From Paraburkholderia youngii (GTDB lineage: Bacteria > Pseudomonadota > Gammaproteobacteria > Burkholderiales > Burkholderiaceae): 64,000 nucleotides of DNA. Positions 38,065 to 48,244 of this stretch are shown here, piece by piece. The notes beneath the pieces were generated by a model. That model was given only the letters and a program-made list of their open reading frames with translations. It was not told the origin of the DNA and made no database searches. The stretch spans positions 5,888,001 through 5,952,000 of the forward strand of contig NZ_JAALDK010000001.1 of assembly GCF_013366925.1 (NCBI RefSeq). Reading direction: 5' to 3'. Each line of letters starts with the position of its first letter. Position 1 is the stretch's first letter. Made by a program: the position numbers and the translations under genes.

Positions 38065-39675
38065 ATGTTTTCTCGACGCTATCTGGCCATGTGGTGCGCA
38101 ATCGCGCTCGCCGCGGTATGTGCCGCGCTCGCCACGACGCCTCGCCTGTCGTGGTTCTGGATCATCGTGCCGGCCGCACTCGTCGCGCTCGGCGTGTTCG
38201 ACCTGACGCAACAGCGCCACGCGATCCTCCGCAACTACCCGCTGTGGGGCCACCTGCGCTTCATTTTCGAATTCATCCGGCCGGAGATCCGCCAGTATTT
38301 CGTCGAAGACGATACCGACGAAAAGCCGTTCTCGCGCGCGCAACGCAGCATCGTCTACCAGCGCGCGAAGAACGATGTGGATAGCCGCCCGTACGGCACC
38401 GAACTCGACGTGAAGGCGATCGCGCACGAATGGATCAGCCACTCGCTAGCGCCGACCAGGCTCGATGGTCACGACTTTCGCATCGTCGTCGGCCCCGATC
38501 GCGCGCAGCCGTATTCGATGTCGATCTTCAACGTATCGGCGATGAGCTTCGGCTCACTGTCGGCCAACGCGATCATGGCGCTGAACCTCGGCGCGAAGAA
38601 AGGCAACTTCGCGCACGACACCGGCGAAGGCTCGATGTCGAAATATCACCGCGAACATGGCGGCGACATCATCTGGGAAATCGCATCCGGTTATTTTGGC
38701 TGTCGTAACGACGACGGCACCTTCAACGCCGAAAAATTCGCGAAGCAGGCCGCCGAGCCGCAGGTGAAGATGATCGAGGTGAAGCTGTCGCAAGGCGCGA
38801 AGCCGGGTCACGGCGGCGTGTTGCCGGCCGCGAAGATCACGCCCGAAATCGCCGAGACGCGCGGCGTGCCGATGGGCCGCGACTGCATCTCGCCGGCGAC
38901 GCACTCCGAGTTCGCGACGCCGCGCGAGCTGCTCGAATTCGTCGAGCGGCTGCGCACGCTGTCGGGCGGCAAGCCGACCGGCTTCAAGCTGTGCATCGGG
39001 CATCCGTGGGAATTCTTCGGAATCGCGAAGGCGATGCTGGAAACGGGCATCCTGCCGGACTTCATCGTCGTCGATGGCGCGGAAGGCGGCACCGGCGCAG
39101 CGCCGCTCGAATTCACCGATCACGTCGGCGTGCCGTTGCAGGAAGGGCTGCTGCTCGTGCACAACACGCTGGTCGGCATCGGTCTGCGGCAGCGCATCCG
39201 CATCGGCGCGAGCGGCAAGATGATCACCGCGTTCGATATCGCGAAGACGCTCGCGATCGGCGCCGACTGGGTCAACGCGGCGCGCGGCTTCATGTTCGCG
39301 GTCGGCTGCATCCAGGCGCAGACCTGCCATACCGGCCGCTGCCCGACCGGCGTCGCGACCCAGGACCCGGTGCGCCAGCGCGCGTTGGTGGTGCCGGACA
39401 AGGCCGATCGCGTGTTCAACTTCCACCACAACACGCTACATGCGTTGCAGGAAATCATCCAGGCCGCCGGGCTGCGGCATCCGGCGGAGCTGCGCGCGCA
39501 TCACATCGTGCGGCGCGTGTCTTCGCATGAGGTGCGGCTGATGTCGGAGCTGCTCAAGTATCTCGAACCGAACGATCTGCTGAACGGCAACTTTCGCTAT
39601 ACGCTGTTCGAGAAGTACTGGTCGATCGCGCAAAGCGATTCGTTCTCGCCGAAGGCGGAGCTGGCGGCTTGCTGA
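38065..39675 (+). CDS. Membrane-anchored FMN-binding glutamate-synthase-family protein
   Basis: A 536-residue protein with two hydrophobic segments at the N-terminus (residues 6-24 and 29-46). A GltB FMN/2-oxoglutarate domain follows, with SAMSFGSLSANAIMALN, GSMSKYHREHGGDIIWEI and VDGAEGGTGAAP. QTCHTGRCPTGVATQ with the preceding Cys forms the 3Fe-4S motif C-x5-C-x4-C. It lacks the glutaminase domain of real glutamate synthase. Its reaction is unknown to me; a membrane-linked flavin/FeS oxidoreductase is likely. I chose the ATG at 38065 with TGGAG five bases upstream; the frame is open for 91 codons before it without family similarity. Confidence 0.85.
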   Translation: MFSRRYLAMWCAIALAAVCAALATTPRLSWFWIIVPAALVALGVFDLTQQRHAILRNYPLWGHLRFIFEFIRPEIRQYFVEDDTDEKPFSRAQRSIVYQRAKNDVDSRPYGTELDVKAIAHEWISHSLAPTRLDGHDFRIVVGPDRAQPYSMSIFNVSAMSFGSLSANAIMALNLGAKKGNFAHDTGEGSMSKYHREHGGDIIWEIASGYFGCRNDDGTFNAEKFAKQAAEPQVKMIEVKLSQGAKPGHGGVLPAAKITPEIAETRGVPMGRDCISPATHSEFATPRELLEFVERLRTLSGGKPTGFKLCIGHPWEFFGIAKAMLETGILPDFIVVDGAEGGTGAAPLEFTDHVGVPLQEGLLLVHNTLVGIGLRQRIRIGASGKMITAFDIAKTLAIGADWVNAARGFMFAVGCIQAQTCHTGRCPTGVATQDPVRQRALVVPDKADRVFNFHHNTLHALQEIIQAAGLRHPAELRAHHIVRRVSSHEVRLMSELLKYLEPNDLLNGNFRYTLFEKYWSIAQSDSFSPKAELAAC

Positions 39676-39857
39676 GTGCGCGCGGAACCTCGCCGCGCCG
39701 CCTGTCGCCCAAAAGCCGCATCGCGGCCCGTCCGCCCTCGTAAAACGGGCCGCCCCCCTTCCTTTCCGTTAAAATCTCGGGTTTAGCACTTCGCTCCACG
39801 GCCCGCTCGCGCGCTTAGGCGCACGCGGCACGGCCCCCCATGCCCGAAAGGCACTTC

Positions 39858-40865
39858 ATGCTCACGTTTCAGCAAATCATCCTGACCTTGCAGTCCTACT
39901 GGGACAAGCAGGGCTGCGCGTTGCTCCAGCCGATCGACATGGAAGTCGGCGCGGGCACGTCCCACGTCCATACTTTTCTGCGCGCGATCGGCCCCGAGCC
40001 GTGGCGCGCCGCCTACGTGCAACCGTCGCGCCGCCCGAAAGACGGCCGCTACGGCGAGAACCCGAACCGTCTGCAGCACTACTACCAGTACCAGGTGGTG
40101 CTCAAGCCCGCGCCGGAAAACATTCTCGACCTGTACCTCGGCTCGCTCGAAGCGCTCGGCTTCGACCTGAAGCAGAACGACGTGCGTTTCGTCGAGGACG
40201 ACTGGGAAAACCCGACGCTCGGTGCTTGGGGTCTCGGCTGGGAAGTGTGGCTGAACGGCATGGAAGTGACGCAGTTCACGTACTTCCAGCAGGTCGGCGG
40301 TCTCGACTGCAAGCCGGTGCTCGGCGAAATCACCTACGGTCTCGAACGCCTCGCGATGTATCTGCAGAAGGTCGAGAACGTCTACGACCTCGTCTGGACC
40401 GAGTGGGAAGAGCAAGGCCCGAACGGCCCCGAACTGCGCCGCCTGACCTACGGGGACGTGTATCACCAGAACGAGGTCGAGCAGTCCACCTACAACTTCG
40501 AGCACGCGAACGTCGATCTGCTGTTCACGTTCTTCAACAGCTACGAAGCGGAAGCGAAGCGCATGATCGATGCGCAGATCGCGCTGCCCGCCTATGAACT
40601 CGTGCTGAAGGCCGGCCACACGTTCAACCTGCTCGACGCGCGCGGCGCGATTTCGGTCACGGAACGCGCGGCGTACATCGGCAGGATTCGCGCGCTGTCG
40701 CGTCTGGTCGCGCAGGCCTACTACGACTCGCGCGAAAAGCTGGGCTTCCCGATGCTCGGCAATCCGGTGCATGGCGTGCCCGGCCTCACCACCGACGAGC
40801 AGGACGCCGCGATGCCCGCGTGGGCGCCGCCGCTGAAAGTCGAACGCAAGATCGACCAGGACTGA
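39858..40865 (+). CDS. glyQ: Glycyl-tRNA synthetase alpha subunit GlyQ
   Basis: A 335-residue catalytic subunit of the tetrameric (alpha2beta2) synthetase. [34 protein letters not shown] is the N-terminal signature, and [20 protein letters not shown] binds ATP. The ATG at 39858 has AAAGG upstream; an ATG six codons earlier is possible. It is followed 15 bp later by glyS. Confidence 0.97.
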   Translation: MLTFQQIILTLQSYWDKQGCALLQPIDMEVGAGTSHVHTFLRAIGPEPWRAAYVQPSRRPKDGRYGENPNRLQHYYQYQVVLKPAPENILDLYLGSLEALGFDLKQNDVRFVEDDWENPTLGAWGLGWEVWLNGMEVTQFTYFQQVGGLDCKPVLGEITYGLERLAMYLQKVENVYDLVWTEWEEQGPNGPELRRLTYGDVYHQNEVEQSTYNFEHANVDLLFTFFNSYEAEAKRMIDAQIALPAYELVLKAGHTFNLLDARGAISVTERAAYIGRIRALSRLVAQAYYDSREKLGFPMLGNPVHGVPGLTTDEQDAAMPAWAPPLKVERKIDQD

Positions 40866-40880
40866 CGAGAACTTCAACCA

Positions 40881-42980
40881 ATGACTCAATCTCAACACGC
40901 TACCCTGCTCGTCGAGCTGCTGACCGAAGAACTGCCGCCGAAGGCGCTCGCGCGTCTCGGCGACGCCTTCGCCGAGGGCATTGCGCAGCGCCTCGCGGCG
41001 CGCGACCTGATCGAAGGCGAACCGTCGTTCGAACGCTTTGCCACGCCGCGCCGTCTGGCGGTGACGATTCACAACGTGCGCGCGGTCGCGCCGGAAAAAC
41101 ACGTGCGCGAAAAAGTGCTGCCGGTTTCCGTCGCGCTCGATAAAGACGGCCAGCCCACCGCGCCGCTCGCGAAGAAGCTCGCCGCGCTCGGCTTCCCCGA
41201 CTTCACGGTGAACGACCTCGAACGCGCGCAGGACGGTAAAGCCGAAGCGTTCTTCCTGCGCTACGCCGCGCCGGGCGCGACGCTCGCCGACGGCCTGCAA
41301 GCCGCGCTCGACGAAACGCTCGGAAAGCTGCCGATTCCGAAGGTGATGACGTATCAGCGCCCGGACGGGTCGAGCGTGCAGTTCGTGCGCCCGGTGCATC
41401 GTCTAACCGCGCTGCATGGCGAAGAAATCGTGCCGATCAGCGCGCTCGGCATCGACGCCGACGACACCACCCTCGGCCACCGCTTCCTGTCCGAAGGCTT
41501 CGTGCAGATCCAGCACGCGCAGGCCTATGCCGAAACGCTCGAACACCGGGGCCGCGTAATCGCGAGCTTCGCCAGGCGCAAGGAAGCGATCCGCTCGCAA
41601 TTGCTCGCGCATGCCGGCGAAGACAAGGTCGTGATGCCCGAGGCGCTGCTCGACGAAGTGACGTCGCTGGTCGAATGGCCGGTCGTCTATGAGTGCCGCT
41701 TCGAGGACGAATTCCTGCAGGTGCCGCAGGAATGCCTGATCCTGACGATGCAGACCAACCAGAAATACTTCGCGCTGACCGATGCGAACGGCAAGCTGCG
41801 CTCGCGCTTCCTGATCGTGTCGAACATCGAGACGGCGACGCCGGTCGAGATCGTCGAAGGCAATGAGCGCGTGGTGCGTCCGCGTCTCGCCGACGCGAAG
41901 TTCTTCTTCACGCAGGACATGAAGAAGCCGCTCGTGGATCGCGTGCCGCTGCTCGCGAACGTCGTTTATCACAACAAGCTCGGCTCGGCGCTGCAACGCG
42001 TGGAGCGGCTCGAAGGGCTGGCCGGCGCGATCGCCGCAATGACCGGCGCCGACGTCGCGCGCGCGACCCGCGCCGCGCGCCTCGCGAAGGCCGACCTGAT
42101 CACCGACATGGTCGGTGAATTCCCCGAGCTGCAAGGCACGATGGGCACATACTACGCGCGCCACGATGGCGAGGCGGAAGAAGTCGCGCTCGCATGCTCG
42201 GAACACTACCAGCCGCGCTTCTCGGGCGACGCGTTGCCAACCACCGCGACCGGCACCGTCGTCGCGCTCGCCGACAAGCTCGAAACGCTGGTCGGCATCT
42301 GGGGCATCGGCCTGCAGCCCACCGGCGAAAAAGACCCGTTCGCGCTGCGCCGTCATGCGCTCGGCGTGCTGCGCATCCTGATCGAGAAGCAGTTGAACGT
42401 CGACTTCGTCGATCTGCTGCGTATCGCTTATGCACAATTCGCCGGCATGCCGAACGTCGCCGATTCCACCGAAGCGATCTACGAGTTCAGCATGGACCGC
42501 CTGCGCGGGCTGCTGCGCGAACGCGGCTACGCGGCCGGCGAAATCGACGCGGTGCTCGCGCTGAACCCGACGCGGCTCGACGACATCGTCGCGCGCCTCG
42601 ACGCGGTGCGCGAATTTGCGTCGCTGGCCGAAGCGGCGTCGCTGGCGGCGGCCAACAAGCGGATCTCGAACATCCTGAAGAAGTCGGAAGGCGTGACGAA
42701 CGGCGGCGTGCAGCCCGGCTTGCTCACCGAAGCAGCGGAGAAGGCGCTCAACGAGCAGCTCGAACAGGTGACGCCGCGCGTGCAATCGCAACTGGCCGTG
42801 CGCGACTACACCGGTGCGCTGACGGCACTGGCCGCGCTGCGCGAGCCGGTCGACACGTTCTTCAACGACGTGATGGTCAACGCGGAAGACCCGGCGTTGC
42901 GCGCGAACCGTCTGGCTCTGCTCGGCGCGCTGCATCAGCAGATGAACTGCGTCGCCGATATTTCCCGACTCGCCGCCTGA
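40881..42980 (+). CDS. glyS: Glycyl-tRNA synthetase beta subunit GlyS
   Basis: A 699-residue subunit that binds tRNA-Gly. [15 protein letters not shown] is the standard opening, and [38 protein letters not shown] and [14 protein letters not shown] are further family stretches. The C-terminal anticodon-binding region includes [10 protein letters not shown]. It lies between glyQ and gmhB, probably in one transcript. Confidence 0.97.
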   Translation: MTQSQHATLLVELLTEELPPKALARLGDAFAEGIAQRLAARDLIEGEPSFERFATPRRLAVTIHNVRAVAPEKHVREKVLPVSVALDKDGQPTAPLAKKLAALGFPDFTVNDLERAQDGKAEAFFLRYAAPGATLADGLQAALDETLGKLPIPKVMTYQRPDGSSVQFVRPVHRLTALHGEEIVPISALGIDADDTTLGHRFLSEGFVQIQHAQAYAETLEHRGRVIASFARRKEAIRSQLLAHAGEDKVVMPEALLDEVTSLVEWPVVYECRFEDEFLQVPQECLILTMQTNQKYFALTDANGKLRSRFLIVSNIETATPVEIVEGNERVVRPRLADAKFFFTQDMKKPLVDRVPLLANVVYHNKLGSALQRVERLEGLAGAIAAMTGADVARATRAARLAKADLITDMVGEFPELQGTMGTYYARHDGEAEEVALACSEHYQPRFSGDALPTTATGTVVALADKLETLVGIWGIGLQPTGEKDPFALRRHALGVLRILIEKQLNVDFVDLLRIAYAQFAGMPNVADSTEAIYEFSMDRLRGLLRERGYAAGEIDAVLALNPTRLDDIVARLDAVREFASLAEAASLAAANKRISNILKKSEGVTNGGVQPGLLTEAAEKALNEQLEQVTPRVQSQLAVRDYTGALTALAALREPVDTFFNDVMVNAEDPALRANRLALLGALHQQMNCVADISRLAA

Positions 42981-42990
42981 GCACCGCGCC

Positions 42991-43545
42991 ATGCCGATCA
43001 AGAAAGTGGTGATCCTCGACCGCGACGGCGTGATCAACGTCGACTCCGACGCGTTCATCAAGTCGCCGGACGAATGGGTTGCGCTGCCCGGCGCGCTGGA
43101 AGCGATCGCACGTCTGAACCAGGCGGGCTATCGCGTCGCGATCGCGACGAACCAGTCGGGCATCGGCCGCGGTCTGTTCGACATGGACGCGTTGAACGCG
43201 ATGCATCTGAAGATGCATCGGATGGCGGCCGCGGTCGGCGCCCGCATCGAAGCGGTGTTCTTTTGCCCGCATACGGCGGAAGATCACTGCGAATGCCGCA
43301 AGCCGAAGCCCGGCATGCTGAAGATGATCGCCGAGCGTTTCGAGGTCGATCCGGCGCATACGCCGACCGTCGGCGATTCGCTGCGCGATCTGCAAGCGGG
43401 CGCGGCGCTCGGTCATCCGGTGCATCTGGTGCTGACCGGCAAGGGCCGCAAGACCCTCGCCGCGGGCGGCCTGCCCGAAGGCACGATCGTGCACGACGAC
43501 CTGCGCGCGTTCGCGCTCGACTTTCTCGCCGACGCGCAGGAATAA
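42991..43545 (+). CDS. gmhB: D-glycero-beta-D-manno-heptose-1,7-bisphosphate 7-phosphatase GmhB
   Basis: A 184-residue HAD phosphatase in the LPS heptose pathway. The nucleophile motif LDRDGVIN is at residues 8-15, ATNQSGIGRGLF near 54, and the zinc-binding cysteines lie in CPHTAEDHCECRKPKPGM (about 92-109). GDSLRDLQAG closes the HAD site. It starts ten bases past glyS and is 39 bp before plsC. Confidence 0.95.
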   Translation: MPIKKVVILDRDGVINVDSDAFIKSPDEWVALPGALEAIARLNQAGYRVAIATNQSGIGRGLFDMDALNAMHLKMHRMAAAVGARIEAVFFCPHTAEDHCECRKPKPGMLKMIAERFEVDPAHTPTVGDSLRDLQAGAALGHPVHLVLTGKGRKTLAAGGLPEGTIVHDDLRAFALDFLADAQE

Positions 43546-43584
43546 ACGCGCACCGCGCGCTCCCAACCCTCACCGACCACGCCG

Positions 43585-44343
43585 ATGCGCTTTATCCGTT
43601 CCCTGCTGCTGCTGATTTATTTTGTTGTAGTCACGGTGCCGTACGCGACCGCGTGCATCATCGCGTTTCCGTTCCTGCGTGCGGAAAACCGCTACTGGAT
43701 GGCGGCCGGCTGGTGTCGCCTGACGCTGTGGGCGGTGCGCTACCTGAACGGCATTCGCTACCGCATCGAAGGCTTCGAGAACCTGCCCAACGGCCCGGCC
43801 GTGCTGCTGTCCAAGCATCAGTCGGCGTGGGAAACAATCGCGTTTCCGGCGATCATGCCGCGACCGCTGTGCTACGTGTTCAAGCGCGAGCTGTTGTATG
43901 TGCCGTTCTTCGGCTGGGCGCTCGGCATGCTGAAGATGGTTCACATCAACCGCAAGGAAGGCAAGTACGCGTTCGAATCGGTCACGAACCAGGGCAAGGC
44001 GCGCATGGCCGAAGGCGCATGGGTCATCATGTTTCCGGAAGGCACGCGCACGCCGACCGGCAAGCAGGGCAAGTACAAGACCGGCGGCGCGCGCTTCGCG
44101 ATCGCGACCGGCGCGCCGGTCGTACCGATCGCGCACAATGCGGGTCGCGTGTGGCCGCGCAACTCGTTTACGAAATATCCGGGTATAGTCACGGTGTCGA
44201 TTGGCAAGCCGATCGAAACGACGGGGCTCACGCCCGACGAAGTGAACACGCGCGTCGAACAGTGGATCGAAGCCGAAATGCGCCGCATCGATCCGACTGC
44301 CTACAGCGCGGCGGCTAACGACTCCGCCGCCGCTCCCATCTGA
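43585..44343 (+). CDS. plsC: 1-acyl-sn-glycerol-3-phosphate acyltransferase PlsC
   Basis: A 252-residue inner-membrane enzyme that acylates lysophosphatidic acid to phosphatidic acid. The N-terminal hydrophobic helix (LLLLIYFVVVTVPYATACIIAF) is followed by the catalytic motif KHQSAWET, an HX4E variant of the usual HX4D. The substrate-binding FPEGTRTP motif lies near residue 150. Although HX4E differs from E. coli, it is common in related proteobacterial PlsC proteins, by my recollection. Confidence 0.93.
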   Translation: MRFIRSLLLLIYFVVVTVPYATACIIAFPFLRAENRYWMAAGWCRLTLWAVRYLNGIRYRIEGFENLPNGPAVLLSKHQSAWETIAFPAIMPRPLCYVFKRELLYVPFFGWALGMLKMVHINRKEGKYAFESVTNQGKARMAEGAWVIMFPEGTRTPTGKQGKYKTGGARFAIATGAPVVPIAHNAGRVWPRNSFTKYPGIVTVSIGKPIETTGLTPDEVNTRVEQWIEAEMRRIDPTAYSAAANDSAAAPI

Positions 44344-44391
44344 CGCGCCACGCCCTCGAAGCCCGCGGGCGTATTGCGCGAAGCGAAGCCG

Positions 44392-45285
44392 ATGCAGAAG
44401 TCTCCCACGCCGCAACCCGCCGCGGCGCTCGAAAACCGGCAGCTCGATCTCCCGCTCTTCGCCGAGCCGGGGTCGACGTCGTCGACTCCTTCACCTTCCA
44501 CGCCGGGTTCATCCGGCACAGCGCCGGCCAGGCCGCCCGTCGCGCCGCTCGCGCCGGATGGCAGCAAGCTGCGCAGCCTCACCATCGGTTCCCGCACGCT
44601 GCATTACGCGCTCAAGCGTTCCGCGCGCCGCTCGATCGGCTTTGCGATCGACAGCACCGGCCTCACGATCACCGCGCCGCGTTGGGTCACGCTCGCCGAT
44701 ATCGAAACCGCGATCACCGAAAAGCAGCGCTGGATCTTCACGAAGCTGATCGAATGGCAAACGCGCGTCGAACAGCGTGCGCTGCCGAAGATCGATTGGA
44801 AAGATGGCGCCGAAGTGCCCTACCTCGGTCAGCCGGTGCGGGTGACGCTCGGCGCGCCGCAAGGCATGCTCGCGTTCAGCGCCGAGCACGGCGCGCTGCA
44901 ATTGCCGCTGCCGTTGCAAGCCGACCCGCAGCAGATCAAGGATCGCGTGCAGGGCTGGCTGCAAGGCGAAGCGAAGCGGCTGTTCGGCGAACGTCTCGAG
45001 ATCTACGCGCAGATGCTCGGCGTCAACTATCGCTCGTATGCGCTGTCTTCGGCGGCGACGCGCTGGGGCAGTTGTTCGAGCGACGGCAAGATCCGCCTGA
45101 ACTGGCGGCTCATCCACTTTCCGCTGTCCATCATCGATTACGTCGTCGCCCATGAGTTGGCGCATCTGCGCGAGATGAATCACAGTCCGCGCTTCTGGCA
45201 GACGGTCGAATCGATTTTTCCGGAATTCCGCGAGGCGCGGCAGACACTGAAGTCGCATCCGCCGGAGTTGTTGCCGACGCTTTGA
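44392..45285 (+). CDS. YgjP-type (DUF45/M48-like) metallopeptidase
   Basis: A ~297-residue protein. After a Pro/Ser/Ala-rich N-terminus (about 1-55) comes the YgjP domain (SIGFAIDSTGLTITAPRW, WGSCSSDGKIRLNWRL). It ends with the zinc motif VVAHELAHLREMNHSPRFW (about 253-271, HExxH plus downstream His). Function is unknown in most species. The start is uncertain: ATG at 44392 or TTG at 44374. It ends nine bases before the convergent iclR-type gene, the left border of the inserted-looking ABC module. Confidence 0.88.
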   Translation: MQKSPTPQPAAALENRQLDLPLFAEPGSTSSTPSPSTPGSSGTAPARPPVAPLAPDGSKLRSLTIGSRTLHYALKRSARRSIGFAIDSTGLTITAPRWVTLADIETAITEKQRWIFTKLIEWQTRVEQRALPKIDWKDGAEVPYLGQPVRVTLGAPQGMLAFSAEHGALQLPLPLQADPQQIKDRVQGWLQGEAKRLFGERLEIYAQMLGVNYRSYALSSAATRWGSCSSDGKIRLNWRLIHFPLSIIDYVVAHELAHLREMNHSPRFWQTVESIFPEFREARQTLKSHPPELLPTL

Positions 45286-45294
45286 GGCCGGGCG

Positions 45295-46044
45295 CTATCT
45301 CTGCGAGAGCGCTTTCGCGGACTGCAACAGATCGTCGAGCATCACGCCGCGCCTGTCCGGGCTCGTGTCGCGGCCAGTCATGAAACACAGCGCTGCAATC
45401 GGCAGTCCCGCACGATCGCGAATCGGCGCTGCCATACACAGCCTGAACGCGTTCGAAAGTCCTTCGGTGCAGCAGTAGCCTCGTTCTTTTGCGGCCTGCA
45501 CGTCCTTCAGGAATGCGTCGAATTCGATGCTCGCCCCATTGTCGAGAATGAAATCTTCCGCCGGAATCAGCGCGCGAATCTCGTCGGCGCTCAGGTGACC
45601 CAGCAGCAGACGTCCCGTAGCGGTCCAAGGTATCGGCACTCTCACGCCGATGTCCGAACTGATGTTGAAGGGCCGCGCACTGTGCTCGGACAACACGACC
45701 GTGTACTTGTTGCCTTCCAGCATGCAAAGCTGCGTGGTCTCGTCGTACTTCCTCACCAGTCCCAGGATGGATTGATGCGCACGGCTGATCAGATCGTTGT
45801 GCGTGGCATAGTCGGACCCGTAGTAGTGCATCTCGCGCCCAAAAAACACGCTGCCATCCGCGGCCGTCTCGAGCCAGCCCACTTCCGTGAGAATCGCGAC
45901 CAGCTCGTAAATGCTCGAACGCGGCGCACCGGTTGCCTCGATCAGTTCGCGCATCGTCAGCGGGCGTTGGGCGATATGCAATTGCCGGAAGATCGCGATC
46001 ACGCGGTCCACGCCTCTCGCCCGAGGCGACTCTGTAACAGCCAT
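45295..46044 (-). CDS. IclR-family transcriptional regulator of the ABC module
   Basis: A 249-residue regulator. An N-terminal winged HTH (RGVDRVIAIFRQLHIAQRPL, then IEATGAPRSSIYELVAILTEVGWL) is followed by the IclR ligand-binding domain (GVRVPIPWTATGRLLLGHLSADE, YCCTEGLSNAFRLCMAAPIRD). The ATG at 46044 has CGGAG seven bases upstream. It is the last gene of the ABC operon, 31 bp after the ATPase gene, and so probably controls its own transporter. The ligand is unknown. Confidence 0.9.
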   Translation of the reverse strand: MAVTESPRARGVDRVIAIFRQLHIAQRPLTMRELIEATGAPRSSIYELVAILTEVGWLETAADGSVFFGREMHYYGSDYATHNDLISRAHQSILGLVRKYDETTQLCMLEGNKYTVVLSEHSARPFNISSDIGVRVPIPWTATGRLLLGHLSADEIRALIPAEDFILDNGASIEFDAFLKDVQAAKERGYCCTEGLSNAFRLCMAAPIRDRAGLPIAALCFMTGRDTSPDRRGVMLDDLLQSAKALSQR

Positions 46045-46075
46045 GCATTCACTCCGTAATGCGTTGATCCGACCG

Positions 46076-46828
46076 TCAATGGTCGAGAACTCGATGCAGA
46101 AACTGCCGGGTGCGTTCGTTCGAGGGATTGACGAAGATCTGCTCCGGATCGCCCTGCTCGGCGATGACGCCCTTGTCCATGAAGACGACGCGGTCAGCGG
46201 TCTTGCGAGCGAAGCCCATTTCATGCGTGACGACGACCATCGTCATGCCGTCGCGCGCGAGCCCGCGCATCACCTCGGTGACCTCGCCGACCAGCTCCGG
46301 GTCGAGCGCGGACGTCGCCTCGTCGAAAAACATGATGCCGGGCTCGACCGCGAGCGCGCGCGCAATCGCCACGCGTTGCTGCTGACCGCCCGAAAGCTGG
46401 CTGGGATAGTGTTCCGCGCGGTCCGCGAGCCCGACTCGATCGAGTGTCTCCATCGCGCGCTTGCGCGCGTCGGCCGGACTCATGCGGCGCGCCTTGATCA
46501 GCGCGAGCGTGACATTGCCGAGCGCGGTCTTGTGAGGAAACAGATTGAACTGCTGGAAGACCATGCCGACGTGGCCACGAATCTCGCGTGCTCGTCGCGG
46601 ATCATGCAAGGGCACCTCGTTGACCCAGACCTCGCCGGAATCGGTGGTCTCCAATCCCGCCATGATTCGCAGGACCGTGCTCTTGCCCGAGCCGGACGCG
46701 CCGATCAGCACCAGCACTTCACCCGAGCGGACCTCGAGATTGATTTCGTTCAACACTCTCGTCGAACCGAATGCTTTGCTGACGCCCGTCAGTGAAATGA
46801 TCGGCCTGGTTTGGCTTTGGTTACTCAC
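46076..46828 (-). CDS. Amino-acid ABC transporter ATP-binding protein (GlnQ/HisP type)
   Basis: A 250-residue ATPase. Walker [14 protein letters not shown] (about 43-54), Q-loop [16 protein letters not shown], signature [15 protein letters not shown] (about 145) and Walker [14 protein letters not shown] are present. [11 protein letters not shown] contains the switch His. The sequence belongs to the polar amino-acid uptake group. It overlaps the upstream permease gene by four bases. Confidence 0.95.
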   Translation of the reverse strand: MSNQSQTRPIISLTGVSKAFGSTRVLNEINLEVRSGEVLVLIGASGSGKSTVLRIMAGLETTDSGEVWVNEVPLHDPRRAREIRGHVGMVFQQFNLFPHKTALGNVTLALIKARRMSPADARKRAMETLDRVGLADRAEHYPSQLSGGQQQRVAIARALAVEPGIMFFDEATSALDPELVGEVTEVMRGLARDGMTMVVVTHEMGFARKTADRVVFMDKGVIAEQGDPEQIFVNPSNERTRQFLHRVLDH

Positions 46829-47469
46829 GACAATCTCCTGCGGTCATGGTGGCGCACCCATTGCGAAAGCGGGAAGCACACGGCGAAGTAAATGAGTGCG
46901 ACGAGTCCATAGATCTCCACCGGCTTGCCGATCCGGTCGACGATCGCCTGGCCACCGTGCATCAACTCGGACATTCCGATCATGCTGACGATCGAGGTGT
47001 CCTTGATGAGCGACAGATACTGACCGACGAGAGGCGGCAACACGATCTTTCCGGTCTGAGGCAGCACGACGAACGAGAACGCCTGAGCCCGCGTGAGGCC
47101 GAGGATCTGCGATACCTCCCATTGACCTTTGGGTACTGCTTCGATCCCTGAGCGGAAAATTTCGGCGATATAGGCGCCCTGATAGACGCTCAAGCCAATG
47201 ACGCCGGCTGCGAACACGTCGATCGCATAACCGAAGTACGACACGCCGAAATAGATCAACATCAGCGTGATGAGCACCGGCGTGCCGCGAAACAGCTCCG
47301 TATAGAGTCTGGCGATGCGGTCGGTGCCCCACGGTCCGAACGATCGCAAGACCGCGGCGAACAGGCCGATCAACGTGCTGCCCACGATGGACGCGATGGA
47401 GAGCAACAGCGTCGTCACCAGACCCTGCAGCAGGATCGATAGACTGGTTTTCAGCAATTCGACTGACAT
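46825..47469 (-). CDS. Amino-acid ABC transporter permease (second)
   Basis: A 214-residue, about five-helix inner-membrane permease of the HisMQ/GlnP group. The EAA loop is visible as [26 protein letters not shown], followed by [12 protein letters not shown] precedes the ATG at 47469. It starts 21 bp after the other permease and overlaps the ATPase gene. Confidence 0.93.
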   Translation of the reverse strand: MSVELLKTSLSILLQGLVTTLLLSIASIVGSTLIGLFAAVLRSFGPWGTDRIARLYTELFRGTPVLITLMLIYFGVSYFGYAIDVFAAGVIGLSVYQGAYIAEIFRSGIEAVPKGQWEVSQILGLTRAQAFSFVVLPQTGKIVLPPLVGQYLSLIKDTSIVSMIGMSELMHGGQAIVDRIGKPVEIYGLVALIYFAVCFPLSQWVRHHDRRRLS

Positions 47470-47490
47470 GATCCAACTCCAATCCGGGAA

Positions 47491-48207
47491 TCAGGCCCGC
47501 TTCGTCCGGCGCATAAAGCCTGTCCCGAAACCGCTGCGCGCCGGCATGGCGAGGGGAGGATGAAAGATCCGCGCGCCGAGCTGGCCCGCGAGCCAGGACA
47601 GTACGTTACTGAGCACGAGATACGCGACGAGCGTCACGCTGAACGTCTGAAGGTAGAGAAGCGTTCGCGAGTTGATCACGGTCGCCGTGCCGGTCAACTC
47701 CGGCAATGCAATGGCGGACAGCAGCGACGTGCCGAGCAGCAACTGGATCAGGTAGTTGACGATGGCCGGATAGACCGCGCGCGTCGCCTGCGGCAAGACG
47801 ACCTCGACGAAGATCTGCGCGCGTTCGAGGCCGAGAATGCCGGCAGCCTCGAGTTGGCCGCGCGGCACCGACTGTATGCCGGCGCGGAACACTTCCGACA
47901 GGTAAGCACCGACGTTGAGGCCGAGCGCAATGACCCCCGCCCAGTATGCGTCGAGCGAAATACCCGCCGACGGCAGACCGAAGAACACGATGAAAATCTG
48001 CAAGAGGACAGGCGTATTGCGGATGATTTCAACGTAGCCACGGGCGATCCACCGAAGCAGCGCGAGCGGAGAAGCGCCGGCAAGCGCGGTCAACAAACCC
48101 AGGACTAGCGCCAGTACGAATGCCAGCACGGTCACCTGCAACGTCAGCCAGCTCGCGCTCAAAAACTCGGGCACGTAGCCCCACAAAGTCAGCCACTCGT
48201 AACTCAT
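47491..48207 (-). CDS. Amino-acid ABC transporter permease (first)
   Basis: A 238-residue permease. GYVEIIRNTPVLLQIFIVFFGLPSAG and LGLNVGAYLSEVFRAGIQSVPRGQLEA (EAA loop) are diagnostic of the polar amino-acid family. GGGGAG precedes the start. It pairs with the second permease as a heterodimer. Its last residues (TGFMRRTKRA) are basic. Confidence 0.93.
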   Translation of the reverse strand: MSYEWLTLWGYVPEFLSASWLTLQVTVLAFVLALVLGLLTALAGASPLALLRWIARGYVEIIRNTPVLLQIFIVFFGLPSAGISLDAYWAGVIALGLNVGAYLSEVFRAGIQSVPRGQLEAAGILGLERAQIFVEVVLPQATRAVYPAIVNYLIQLLLGTSLLSAIALPELTGTATVINSRTLLYLQTFSVTLVAYLVLSNVLSWLAGQLGARIFHPPLAMPARSGFGTGFMRRTKRA

Positions 48208-48244
48208 CTCATGCTCCCCAACGTGCGGGTTTCACTGCCGCGCT

